A DNA stretch of 64,000 nt from Neofusicoccum parvum (Eukaryota > Ascomycota > Dothideomycetes > Botryosphaeriales > Botryosphaeriaceae), in NCBI GenBank assembly GCA_020912385.1, contig CP087217.1, positions 930,001 through 994,000 of the forward strand, written 5' to 3'. Both the position numbers and the translations under genes were made by a program. Positions 54,032 to 64,000 of the stretch are shown here, piece after piece. Position 1 is the stretch's first letter; every line of letters starts with the position of its first letter. Below the pieces are notes generated by a model that searched no databases, was not told where the DNA came from, and worked only from the letters and a program-made list of their open reading frames with translations.

Positions 54032-56485
54032 TCATACGTCCGGCAGCAGGATCATTGTCTGCTGCACTTCCTTGACCTTCTCCAAAAACAGGAATTTCTC
54101 GACGTCTCCCGCGAACTCCACCTTTGCGCCGGTGATCCATTTTTTACCCTCGCCTCTTCCCACTTCGCTGCCTCTCCTGCCGCCGACGCCCGCCCTGTAC
54201 CTGTCCAATGGGATCTTCAGTCCCTTTATCTTGATCTCCTTCCCGCCCTCATCCTTTACACGGACTGGGCATGCACTTGAGTTAAGATAGAATGCGAGGT
54301 ATCCCGGCCGGAAGTGTGCGCTGAAATGGATCATGGCCAAGATGCCGCCGTTCTCCGGGTCTTCCCAAAGTCTGAGATTTTCCATGCCGCACATCTGCTC
54401 CTGGTAGGCCAGGACTCCAGATAGTCCTTCGTGGATTCTCAAAGTCTTCTCGGTTTTGAATACTCCCACCAAAGTCTTTCCCATGAGTTCGTTCTGGAAG
54501 AGCGTTGCGCCTGAAGTTTGGAAGTCAGCACTAGCCGAGCCGAGGAAAAGCAGTAAAGGCCTTACTCTTGACATCCTCAAAGACGTAATTAATCCAGGTT
54601 GTTTTCTCAACTTTGAGGGGTTTGGCGCCGTATGTTGTGTCATGGAACTTCAGTTCCGTCACGAGAGGGAGAGAAATCTTTTCGGGAACGAAGTATGAAG
54701 CATGCGGAACGATTTCCACACCATCTGCCACTATAGAATTACGCGGTCAGTACCAATCTCCGATGCGAGTACTTTTCAAAGAGAACCATACGCTTCTGTT
54801 GCAGCCGTACGGTCCCATCATCGTTCAGAGACCAAATGCTCGTTACCATCCGAACCGATCCATCAGGTCTGGCATCTCTTTTTCTAACAATGCAGATTCG
54901 GCACGCCTCCATTGCGTCCCCCATCTCCACCTCCAGCGGCAGCGTCTCATCCTTGGGAGGCTGCAGATACTCGACCTTCTTACCGCGTCTGCTCATTCGT
55001 AAGCTTCTCAAGATACATAATCTCGAAACTCTGGTGAAACTCACAATTCACACAAGATCGCCGATTCCCTGAACGCCGCTTTTTCGAATGCATCCTGCTG
55101 ACTCCTTGTCGTTGTCGACCGTTCCAGCAGAATCTTGTCCGAGTCCGCCGCAGCCGACCCGAGCGAAAGCTTCCGTAAACCCAATTCTGGATCTGGATCA
55201 GGCGGGATAGCGGGCGAAGGAAGAATGGGCGACGGGAAAGAAAGGCGCCAATCCGTGCGCCGCTCGCGCGGTGGCGACTGCGGTGACACCTGCTCTTCAA
55301 CCTCGTTCTCATCCCGCACGGTCGGCAGGTCCGCCGCCTCTTCGATCCGCCATCTCGTCGTCGACGGCCGCCGCGTCGAACCTGGCGAGCCGGGAGTCAC
55401 CCGCGCTACAGTAGCCGTCGAAAAGGCGCCACCGCTGGAGCGCCGGTCCGAGGCCTCGGAGAGAGAGGGCGCGGTGCTGATGTCGGACTCGCGGCGCGAG
55501 TAGCGGCGCCGCGGATAGCTAATGCCATTCATGCTATCCAGGGGCACGATCTCGGGCGAGCGCTGCGGCGATATGGTGCTGCGTGAGTGGTAGCTCGCGC
55601 GCAGCGACTCGGGCATGGGCTCCATCAGCGGGCTATCCCACAGGGGCAGGTCGGACGCGCGGCTGTCGCGGGGGTTGAGACGCGGCGAGGCGCCGGCGAT
55701 GGCCATGACGATGGCGTGGACTTCTTGGATCTTGTCGCTGAGGTCGCCCGTCACGGCGCTGTGGATCTCGTCGACCTTCTCGGCCATTGGGTGCACGATT
55801 TCCTCGAGGCGGGCGAGGGATTTGCTTTGAAAAGGATGTCAGTGCGCAGGAAGCAAAAGGCCAAAAGCCAAGGGGCTTTCACTCACCTCTGCAACGCCAA
55901 CATGGTCAACGAGATGGTTGACGTGTGCATGTGCAGCATATTTCTCAACTCCTGGATGTTCCCCCCTTCGGTAGTCCTTCATTCACAGCATCGTCAGCTT
56001 CCCACTTCATTCTAAGATGAACATACCGCACCGGAAACTACGTACCACAGCATCTTCTTATACGACGACAGCACCAGATCGCTCCAATTCCTCTCAATGC
56101 TGAAGCCGCCGCTCGTCCGGTGCTTGCGGATGACCTGATACTGCTCGACCAAGCTCTCCAGATCCTTCAGCGTGCGCTGGCACGAGATCAATATCACCTC
56201 CACGCCGCCCCGCGTCTCGGCGCTCGCCTGCCCCAGAATGCCGCCCATCCCATCGCCACTCTTCCCCCGGCCACCGCCTCCAGCGTCTCCGTTTTCTTCG
56301 TAGATGTTCTCCGCGAACAGCGTCTCGGCAAGCAGCTTGAGCGCCTTGGCCAGCCCGCTCACCTCCGCCTCGACCGACACGAACTCGGCCGGCGCGCCCT
56401 TGCGCCCCGCCGTGAAGGCCCGCCCGATCTTCCACGCCAGCTGCGACAGCATCAGGACGTCGCCGATGTTGAGGATGCCAGCCAT
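54032..56485 (-). CDS. Protein with STAND-type fungal N-terminal domain, no NTPase
   Basis: Exons 56046-56485, 55887-55976, 55045-55824, 54792-54988, 54566-54730 and 54032-54510 join in frame to 716 residues. The N-terminus (MAGILNIGDVLMLSQLAWKI then RAFTAGRKGAPAEF) resembles the helical N-terminal domain found on fungal STAND/NLR-like proteins, with EVSGLAKALKLLAETL. The middle (residues about 210-440) is Ser/Arg/Pro-rich and probably disordered. The C-terminal part contains RGKKVEYLQPPKDETLPLEV, a well-ordered alpha/beta region through LPLVTELKFHDTTYGAKPL, and a final stretch ending EEVQQTMIL-like helices (KVKEVQQTMILLPDV). No Walker motif or repeat sensor is visible, so it is not a complete NLR. 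Function unknown. I chose the ATG at 56485 because it starts the conserved helix. Confidence 0.6.
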
Positions 56486-58870
56486 TTTTTTTTCTGGGGT
56501 GGGCGGCGCGCCCAGTCGTTCCTCTGGGTTTCGCGTAGATTGAGGGTTGCTTTTTTGGGGGGAGATACGATATGCGCGGCGTGCGGCGGGTAGGGCTGGG
56601 GAAGAAGCGCCGATGTTGGAGGTCGGCGTTTGTGTTACCTGCGACACCCTTGTCAGCTCTCGCGAGGTTGGGCCAGGTGGCTCGTGGGAGGATATGCTTG
56701 TGTTGCTTGTATAGTGAGGATTGCGCGTGGAAGTGTGAATGCGCGTAGCTCAAGCTTCGATGTGTGTCAAGCTTCCCGAGCTGCGCGTCACCGTACCTTG
56801 CTAGCCAGGCTTTGTATGTAAGGCACGAGAAAAGCTGGCGAGGCGAGCAAGCGGGAAGATGGAGCCACCACGTGGCGACGATCCGGTGCAGATCAGTATG
56901 GAGTCAGGCGTTTGCAATGTGTGAGTAGACGGCTCTGCTGGAAAGGGACGGGAGCCAAGGAGCACAAGAGAGGGAGGGACGAGAGAGAATGATAGGAACA
57001 AGCTTCAGCTTGAGAGACGGGCTGCGAAGCATATTGCATTGCCTAGATCCTTTCGCCTCCCGCCGGCGCAGGAGGCCCCCATGGCCGTGGCTGGCACCCG
57101 GGCATCGGCGCGGGAAAGCAGGCGCAGAGGGCGAGAAGAATGGACGCAGCAGGCATCAGTCAGTCACAGCCCATTTTCTCCATTCCGCCTGCAGCCGGCG
57201 ATGGCGTCAAAAGAAAAGGCAGTACCTAGATTCTGGGCGTCACAAGCGTGATAGGGCGCTCTTGCCGGGCCTTCTTGGTGACCAGATTGAGCGCCGCTCC
57301 CAATCAATCAACCAGGCACGCCGGTCTGCGGCTGCTGGCTGCACGTTGAGCTGCGGGGCGCGTCCTTTGCTTTCCTCCTCCCGTCCTTCACAACGCTTTC
57401 CTCTGCTGCCCCATCAATCAAATCACGACCACCCATTCACCAACCGCAGCTTGTCCCTCGCAGCTCGCCCTAGTCCAGCCCCTCGCTTCGGCAAGCAGAC
57501 GGCGATTGCCCTGCCCCATCCCTAGCCCGGGCCCTGACGCGGCGTCAAGCGGTAGTGCCCCCCCCAAAACCGGAGCGCTCGAGATAAATGATAAATGATG
57601 GTGGGGCGGAGAGCCAACGGCGCGCCGTCGCTGGCCCCACGTGCGCGAGCTCTTGGACCCCGCCGCCCTGCCGCACATCATCGGCCCCAGCCAGGCGGGT
57701 CCGCTCCCAAGCAGCCGACAGTTGGCAGATGAGCAAGCGGGAAACCAGGGTCTTGGGGCCACGCGCGCGTGCATGCCGATGTTTTATCGCGTCCCAGCCG
57801 TCCCAAAAGCCGAACCGTTGATCAGGGTGCCCGCCCGCGTCTGCAACTCGCTTGCGCAGCTCTACCTACTCCCTCCGCCTTCTCTGTCTGCCGGACGATA
57901 ACGGCAGAAGCGTCTCGGTCAAGGCCAGCTGGTCGGGAGGTCTCAAACGGGCCCTGTCGTGTCGCCTTTCGTGCTCCGTCTGTGACTGCGGCGTGCTGCT
58001 CCATTCCCGCTCACCGGGCCTCTTGGCCACGTCTTGCATGTCGCGGTGACGACTGCAGTAAAGTTCGACTGCGCAATCCTACGCCTCAGCCACGTCGTAT
58101 GCATGCAGTGTTTATGCGCAGATTGAAGCTGTGATAGCCTCACATCTCCTCGTTGCCTCAGCCTTCTGTTGCCTGGTGTACTACATGTGCCACAAGACAC
58201 TTCAGCCTTGATGCTCCCCACCGCTCTAAAGATAGGCCGGGAGCCTCGTGCCGATGCATGAAACGGCGATCATGTCTCAGAGAAGATCGGGGCATGCAGT
58301 CATCCGTTGCCTGCGGGATCCTTTGCTAGCTTGGGATCTGGAAGGTCAGCCAATACAAAAACCATTATTTCTCACATCACGAGGAACACATTTTGAGCAA
58401 AACTAGCTTGACCATCTACTGAACCTGCCTTGTCCATCTACTCATCCGCTTGTATGGTGTCTCGTAACCTAAGGTAACCTCCAGGGTATAGTAAGAGCGC
58501 TGAAAGCAAAGTATCGCTAAAATCCATATGCACGCCCGTAGCTTTTCGAAAGCGAGAGCAGAGTTTTGGTGGGGAGCTTTTTTCTTTTCTTTTTGTCTTT
58601 CTTTTAGAAACTGCATGCCGATGCAAGCAAAAACTTTGAAGCTGAAGAGCCGGTTCTTCCGAAGATTTCCGCTGCAATGAAGACGAGAGACCGAGCACCA
58701 CCAACTGCTGCGAAAGCGCAGGCCTACTGGGATATGCGAGGGCACAAGGTTACTTCTGCGTGGACACGCAATCCGAAGCGCAAGGTGCTGATGAAGCATG
58801 GTGTAAGAGAGAGAGGAATTCCCTGAGGTATTGGTTGGTTGATGGCGAGGTGACACAAGCATCTAGTCGC
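56486..58870. other. Long intergenic region with no recognised gene
   Basis: About 2.4 kb between the STAND-N-domain gene promoter and the 3' end of rad16. Open frames on both strands lack family resemblance and intron continuity. The part near 58.3-58.6 kb is AT-rich, as expected of a 3' region. Confidence 0.4.
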
Positions 58871-61800
58871 TCAGGTACCGCGGAATAGGAACTGCATATC
58901 CTCGGGGGTGAGTTTTTCGATCGCAACCTGCAAGTTTGGTTATTATTATAGCTGCTTATTGATGGCACATTACAACTCACGGTGTCTTTATTGACGGTTC
59001 CATTGATCATGGCCGCCTTCTTCTCCTGCAGCATGACGATGCGAGATTCGACAGAATCCTCGATGACCAGACGAGTGATGACACAGGGACGCTTCTGTCC
59101 GATACGGTGGCAGCGATCAGCGCTCTGCCACTCAGCAGCTGGGTTCCACCACGGATCGACGATGAAGACGCGGGATGCCTCTGTCAAGTTCAAAGCGACG
59201 CCTCCAGCCTTGAGTGAAACCAAGAACACCTCAACATCAGCGTTCTTCATGAAGTACTCAATCGACCTTTGACGTTGAATGGGACTCATGCTTCCGTCAA
59301 GCATGACAGTGTTGAAGCCGGCGCGGCGGAGGCGCCACTCAATGAGCTGCAGCATTGACGTGAACTGCGAGAAGACTATCGACTTCAACGTCTGCTTCTT
59401 GCTGCGGAGCTTGTAGAGGTCGTAGATAAGCATCTCAATCTTCGTCGATGAAGTCCATTCCTCCATTTTGATGCGGTTGATGATTGAGTTCTTCTTGACA
59501 AGCTCCTCATCCTGTTCAATATCTGGCTGTTCCCAATCAATCGAGAGGGGAATGTGGCAACGGGGGCAGTCAGCGTCGGCGTCCGAAGCCTCACAGGTCT
59601 GGACGTAGCTCTTCACACAGGCCCGGCAGAACTCATGGTGGCAGCGAGACCGTATGGCTTCTTCGGCGGGCTCATCACAGATATTGCAGACCAGAACGTT
59701 CTGACCACCTTCATTCTTCTTCTTGAGAATCAAATCCGGGTGGTCTGCAACCTGGCGCATTTGCATGATCAAACCGAAGATGTTTGCATAGTTGTTGAGC
59801 ATGACACCTCGCGAGACGTACGTGTCGAACGTACGGTGTGTATTGGACATAATGCTTGATGAAAAGTCGCGCTCGACTTCGCCGAAGAACTCGTTGTGGA
59901 TCCTGACCTCCTTAGGCGGGAGCTCCATGGAGCTTGTATGGTCGCGCTTCATCCGCCTCAACATGATGCGTGAAGTAATCATGTGTAGCTTGTCCAGGGC
60001 CTGCCTGCGCAGCTGGGCATTCTCGCCGGTAATAGGATTGAGAAGCTCCTGGTTGAAGACCGACAAATGCTGGGCACCAGCGTGGCGGCATTTTGAGCAT
60101 TTGTAGTCCTTATCCAGTGTCCAGTGCAGCTGTGCACAGCTGCATTGCTTGCAGAAGTAGTCCGCGAAGGGACGGACTTCCAGAAACCGGAGTAACGAGA
60201 AGAACTCGCCAATACGGTTTTGGACAGGCGTACCAGACAAACACCACTTGTACTTGCCCTTGAGAGCAAAGCACGCCTTGGCAACACCAGTAGTACGCTG
60301 CTTGATGCAATGGGCCTCGTCCAAGATCAAACGATGGTACTCTATTGCGTGGATTGGCGAAGCTTCCTTGACGATCTCTTCCTGACGGTTCCAGCCCTTG
60401 GTCTGCTTGCGATGAAGAGACTCCAGACTGTTGTACGAGATCATGATGACATCGTACTTTTTGAGTTCGCCGACGGTAAGCTTCTTTGACTTAGCGTTGG
60501 AGCCGTGGTAAACCAGAACCTTGAGTTTGCCGTCAGTGTAGTCGTTGATCTCGTTAGACCACTGCATCAAAGCCACAGGAGGGACGAGGACCAGAGTCGG
60601 GGCCTTTGCGGGATAGTCTGACATGATGAGAGAGACGGCTTGGATGGTTTTACCCATGCCCATCTCGTCGCCGAGCAAACCGCCCTTGTAGCGGGTCTTC
60701 TCTTGCTTGATCATCCAGTCAAGGCCCTCGAGCTGGAAGGACTTCAACTTGCGGCTGATAGAGGCTGGCTGGGGTGCAGGCTTTGGCTCGATGATAGGAA
60801 TCTTCTCGAGATCCTTCCACATGGTCTTGAGCTCAGGGTGCGCACGTTCGAAGTTGTCACGATGACGACGCTTTCTGCGGGCTCTGACATCGGACATGTT
60901 GGCATACACCGCATTGAGGTCATCTCTCTCTTCCTGTGTGAGAACAGCACGGGCGAAGCTGTTTGGATCGGCAGTAGACGCTTGAGTAGCCGAGGAGCGC
61001 TGGTTGATGATGGGAATATCTTCCGAGTCTTCGGCTTCGGTGTCTTCTTCCAAGATTTCGGACTCGACAAAGTCATCTTCCGAGTCGCCAATTGAGAAGG
61101 CAGCATCCTCGCTATCGGAGTCCAGGACCATCTGCTTTCCGCTTGCACGTGCGGACCGGGTGCGGGTTGGAAGAGATTTCCGAGGTTGGGCTTTGCCTTT
61201 ACCTTTCGACGTTGCGGCGAGTGGCAAGTAATCCTCAGCCGAGATATCAGAAGGGGCGGAGGAGAGTTCTCCATCGTCACTGTCCTTGATCTCACGCTTG
61301 AAAGGATTCCAACCTTGGTCATCCTCCTCGTTCTCTTCGTTACTGTCATCGACTTCCAGTCTTGTCTTCTTGAAACTTCCGCCGCCATACTCTTTCTCCT
61401 GCAGAGTGCGAGCTAGCTCTTCATCGTTGGCGGTGGAATCTTGAACAGTGTTCGCCTGCGAGAGCCTGGAGCTTCTCTTGCGCTTCGTGGTTGTTGAGGG
61501 AGCAGGCGTAGTGGAGTGGCTAGTCGCTGGGGTATCGACCTCAGCAGAGTTATCGCGGCTGGTGGAGTCAAGCGAAGACTCGGTGGGCGCGGCTTTCTTT
61601 GCCGATGAGCGTGTCGATCGACTTGCAGACATGATCGCGACCTCCTTCAGCCTGCCGGTCTTCTGCGAGACGTTGATGTTGCCAAGGTCGTCGTCGTCGT
61701 CTACGTCGGAGCTGTTCTGAACGAAAGTGCGGCTCTTGGCCGATCTGGTGCGGCTGTTCGCCAGTGTTGAAGCTGTGGTCGCAGGTGCGCGAGGTGAAGG

Positions 61801-61934
61801 GGCTTTGGAAGCGAATTAGCCTTGCTCTTGAAGGTCAGGCGGCAAACATTGTGCTCGCAGGTGAATGGCAGGTGCCATCCGCGCTTACCGGAGGACCTGG
61901 CCGCAGCCGCAGCCCTAGGTCTGCCTCGTGCCAT
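58871..61934 (-). CDS. rad16: DNA repair ATPase/E3 ligase Rad16 (SWI2/SNF2 family with RING)
   Basis: Exons 61889-61934, 58981-61772 and 58871-58927 join in frame to 964 residues. The first exon (MARGRPRAAAAARSS) and the acidic region it joins (NSSDVDDDDDLGNI) lie upstream of the first ATG of the long frame; in-frame coding continuity supports the upstream start. The acidic, Ser-rich N-terminus precedes the SNF2 ATPase: Walker A LLGDEMGMGKTIQA (about 384), DEAH box in LILDEAHCIK (about 498), motif III in CLSGTPVQNR, a C4-like insertion (CKQCSCAQLHW), the RING-type zinc finger CNICDEPAEE through CPRCH (about 709-754), and helicase C motifs VSLKAGGVALNL and HRIGQKRP. The last exon gives LTPEDMQFLFRG. 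Rad16 with Rad7 surveys silent DNA for lesions in global-genome nucleotide excision repair. Confidence 0.95.
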
Positions 61935-62824
61935 GATAGGTCTTTGGGCGACGGAATTGACGGAGCTGACAGAGGAGACAAAGTGAGCCAAGAGCCCCAG
62001 ACCAAATGAAAGACGAAGTGTGGCAATGAGGCAGGAAAGAGGGTGCAGGGTGAAGCAGATTGTCTTACAAGTTAGCGGCTCTTAGCTGTTCCTACTTTTG
62101 CCACAGGGGAAAAGTGGATGGCGGCTGTCCCGTTGCGCGATCCGATCGCCCCGCAGTCAAAGGAGGACTGAAAGAACAGCCCCGAGCCGCGGTGAGGGTC
62201 TTGGAAAGGCGCGGTGTTTGCTCGATCAACAAGGTGGAATCGACCGGTGCTGAATCGATGCACGTCCCTCGCCGGCTGTGGAGTTGCCGCCTGGCGCTCT
62301 TATCGCCGCCGTGAATCGCCAGAAACTCGCGAGGGGCCGCACGCGAATCCACGTGATTGACGCGCCCGCCTTAATTGCGTCCTTTCCACCAATCACAAAG
62401 CGCACATCAGTGCACGTCACCATTGAAGAACGGTAGCGCTTGTCTGCTCGTGCGGCAGCTTGAAAGGCAGTTATCTCAGAGGAACCCGTCGCTCTCATGA
62501 AGCAGTGTCATCAAATTACCCTTCTGCACGTCGCCGTCCTCGCGCGGCAAGCCGCACCGCAGATCTTTCCCTTGCATTGCATTCAAGCACTGCAGACCGT
62601 CACAGCTCCGGCTGCATCCATCAATTGGTCACCCTCTTCCGCTTCTCCGCTGCAGTGGAACGCGGGCAACACCATCCACATCCGCGAACCGCGAAAGTCG
62701 ACAAGAAAACAAGCAAACATCATTGGCACGTTGATCCGCAGATATGGAAGCCCCGCTGGCGCTCGTGAAGTATTCGTACATCGCGCATTTGAACAGTAAA
62801 TTACAGCTAGGTGAAACAAGCCTT
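61935..62824. other. Intergenic region: rad16 promoter and Mrpl7 3' end
   Basis: About 890 bases without supportable coding sequence on either strand. The half nearest rad16 is its promoter. Confidence 0.4.
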
Positions 62825-64000
62825 CTAGTTCCGGATCTTGCCGTAGAATGGAATGCCAAGAGTCCTGAGCAGCAGCCTTGCCTCTCTGTCGCTATCCGCG
62901 GAGGTTTTCACCATAACGTGGCATCCCGGTATCATCTTGGGAGGGTACCTGAATCGAAGTCAGTGGGAAGGTTACTGCGCCCAAAGTAGACGCTACTCAC
63001 ATGTCATAGTTGACCTCGATCTCTGGGTACATGGCCACGGCGTCCGCAGGCAGGCCGAAAGCAATGTTGCCACTGCTGTCGCCTGATGTGCCCTTGGCTC
63101 CCTTCCACTCCTTGATTCTCGGCATGATCAAGTCGATGGTTTTTCCCAAAAAATCGTACATAGCCTCGCCGGTGAGCTCTGCCTTGACAGAGACGTACTT
63201 CCCTTCGCGCAACCCCCACTGCGCCACACTCTGCCTGGCCTTGTGCGCAGTGACCCGAACGTTTGTTATTGCCTGCACCACCATGCCAGCAACATGCAGA
63301 TGTGCCGAATCATCTCCGGCTTCGGGGACCATGGAGTGTACTGTGATTCCCTCAAGCTTCGGAACATTCCTGAAGGTGATGGGCTTCCGTAGGAGGCGCA
63401 GGGTGTCTCCGCCACGGGGCCCTCTGAGAGGACGGTTTTTGAAATAGGGCGAATCGCCAACCCATTCTCGTAGTCGTTGTGCCTTGGGTGGCGCACGGTA
63501 GCCGGGGGGTTGATGGTGGTAGGCGAGCGTCATGAGATCGGACTTAATTGTGCTGTCATACGTTTGCTCCAAGCGCGGCAGAGTAAACGGCCCGGGAATG
63601 AAGAGACGGGAAGCAGGATCGGACACTGGTGGAGGCTGGTGGGGGTGCAAAGGGCCGCGGTAGTATTTGGGCGAGCGGAATTTGTATCTGTCATAAATGT
63701 ATTAGTGAAGCCTGCGTCGGAGGCGTGCGGCGCTGCGATGCAAGCTGCCAGCACGTCAATTGCGATGCCACACACCTGCTGGCCGGCAGAGGTCTTGCCC
63801 GGCCCTTGTGCCGAGCTACTGGGTCCCATGTCTTGATGATTTCTCCATCGGGCGGCGGCGCGGAGAACGACGAAGACTCTAGATCGGCAACGGGGTCCGC
63901 GGCGGGCGTGGAGGAGGCATTGCGGCGGGCGGCGGGTCGGGCAGCATTGAGGCAAGGGCGCGCGTCGCTCCGGACGGCGCGGCCCAGACGGGCGCCGAGC
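62825..64000 (-). CDS. mrpl7: Mitochondrial large-subunit ribosomal protein uL5m (Mrpl7), truncated by window edge
   Basis: Exons 63776 to beyond 64000, 63001-63687 and 62825-62948 are in frame; at least 342 residues are visible. The first visible part is Arg/Ala-rich with NASSTPAADPVADLESSSFS, a mitochondrial presequence region; no ATG lies in frame before the edge, so the gene continues outside the window. The uL5 core shows KPITFRNVPKLEGITVHSMV, DLIMPRIKEWKG and FPEIEVNYDM-like residues (YPEIEVNYDM). The small last exon gives YPPKMIPGCHVMVKTSAD and FYGKIRN, typical of fungal Mrpl7. It belongs to the central protuberance of the mitoribosome. Without the last exon the protein would stop at YDM. 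Confidence 0.93.

Noticed and set aside
61701..61991. Separate minus-strand gene upstream of rad16
   Set aside because: Part of it is the first exon of rad16, and its remainder is intron read in another frame.

Overview
The window comes from the nuclear genome of a filamentous ascomycete (Pezizomycotina; I lean to Dothideomycetes, with low confidence). The evidence is dense genes on both strands, short introns of mostly 48-60 nt with CTAAC/CTGAC-like branch points, strong preference for C-ending codons, and fungal-specific families (Cla4 PAK kinase, Dal5-type permease, DUF2015, DUF7580-like, STAND-type N-terminal domains). No bacterial operon, phage, CRISPR array or intact transposon was seen. 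I built the exon-intron models by hand and checked that splice phases join in frame.

Layout. 1-10.6 kb: housekeeping genes: a FUN14-family mitochondrial membrane protein (-) divergent from the vitamin B6 synthase PDX1 (+), exocyst subunit Sec15 (-), and a Mei2-like RNA-binding protein (+). 12.7-14.4 kb: RNase MRP subunit Rmp1 (+) and a small secreted cysteine-rich protein (+). 14.7-22.6 kb: a roughly 1,820-residue protein (-) joining an acuF-like helical region, C2H2 fingers, an RRM-like fold, an HSF-type DNA-binding domain, a macro domain, a zinc cluster, an FHA domain and a DUF8035-like tail. It is divergent from a DUF7580-like/HeLo-like protein (+). 24.2-36.2 kb: a cation/H+ antiporter (-), alpha-actinin (+), Cla4 kinase (+) and Sec12 (+).

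36.7-40.7 kb: a cluster of small secreted cysteine-rich genes. The largest has six copies of a C-x3-C-x3/4-C-loop-C-x3-C-x3/4-C unit, several preceded by dibasic (kexin-type) sites. A single copy of the same unit makes up the mature part of the 14 kb protein. Every member has a predicted 5'UTR intron ending just before its ATG, and one member looks broken. 40.7-43.0 and 46.8-49.2 kb are gene-poor; they hold a possible Pol III/SINE-like element and an orphan coding exon.

43.0-64.0 kb: cyclin Ccl1 (-), a Dal5-type permease (+), ribosomal protein eL28 (-), a DUF2015 protein (+), SF3B4/Hsh49 (-), Tom7 (+; five tiny exons), a STAND-N-domain protein without an NTPase (-), the nucleotide excision repair ATPase Rad16 (-), and mitochondrial ribosomal protein uL5m/Mrpl7 (-), which runs off the right edge.

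Most genes are unrelated housekeeping functions. The two unusual parts are the macro/HSF/FHA protein with its divergent DUF7580-like partner, and the cysteine-rich secreted family.
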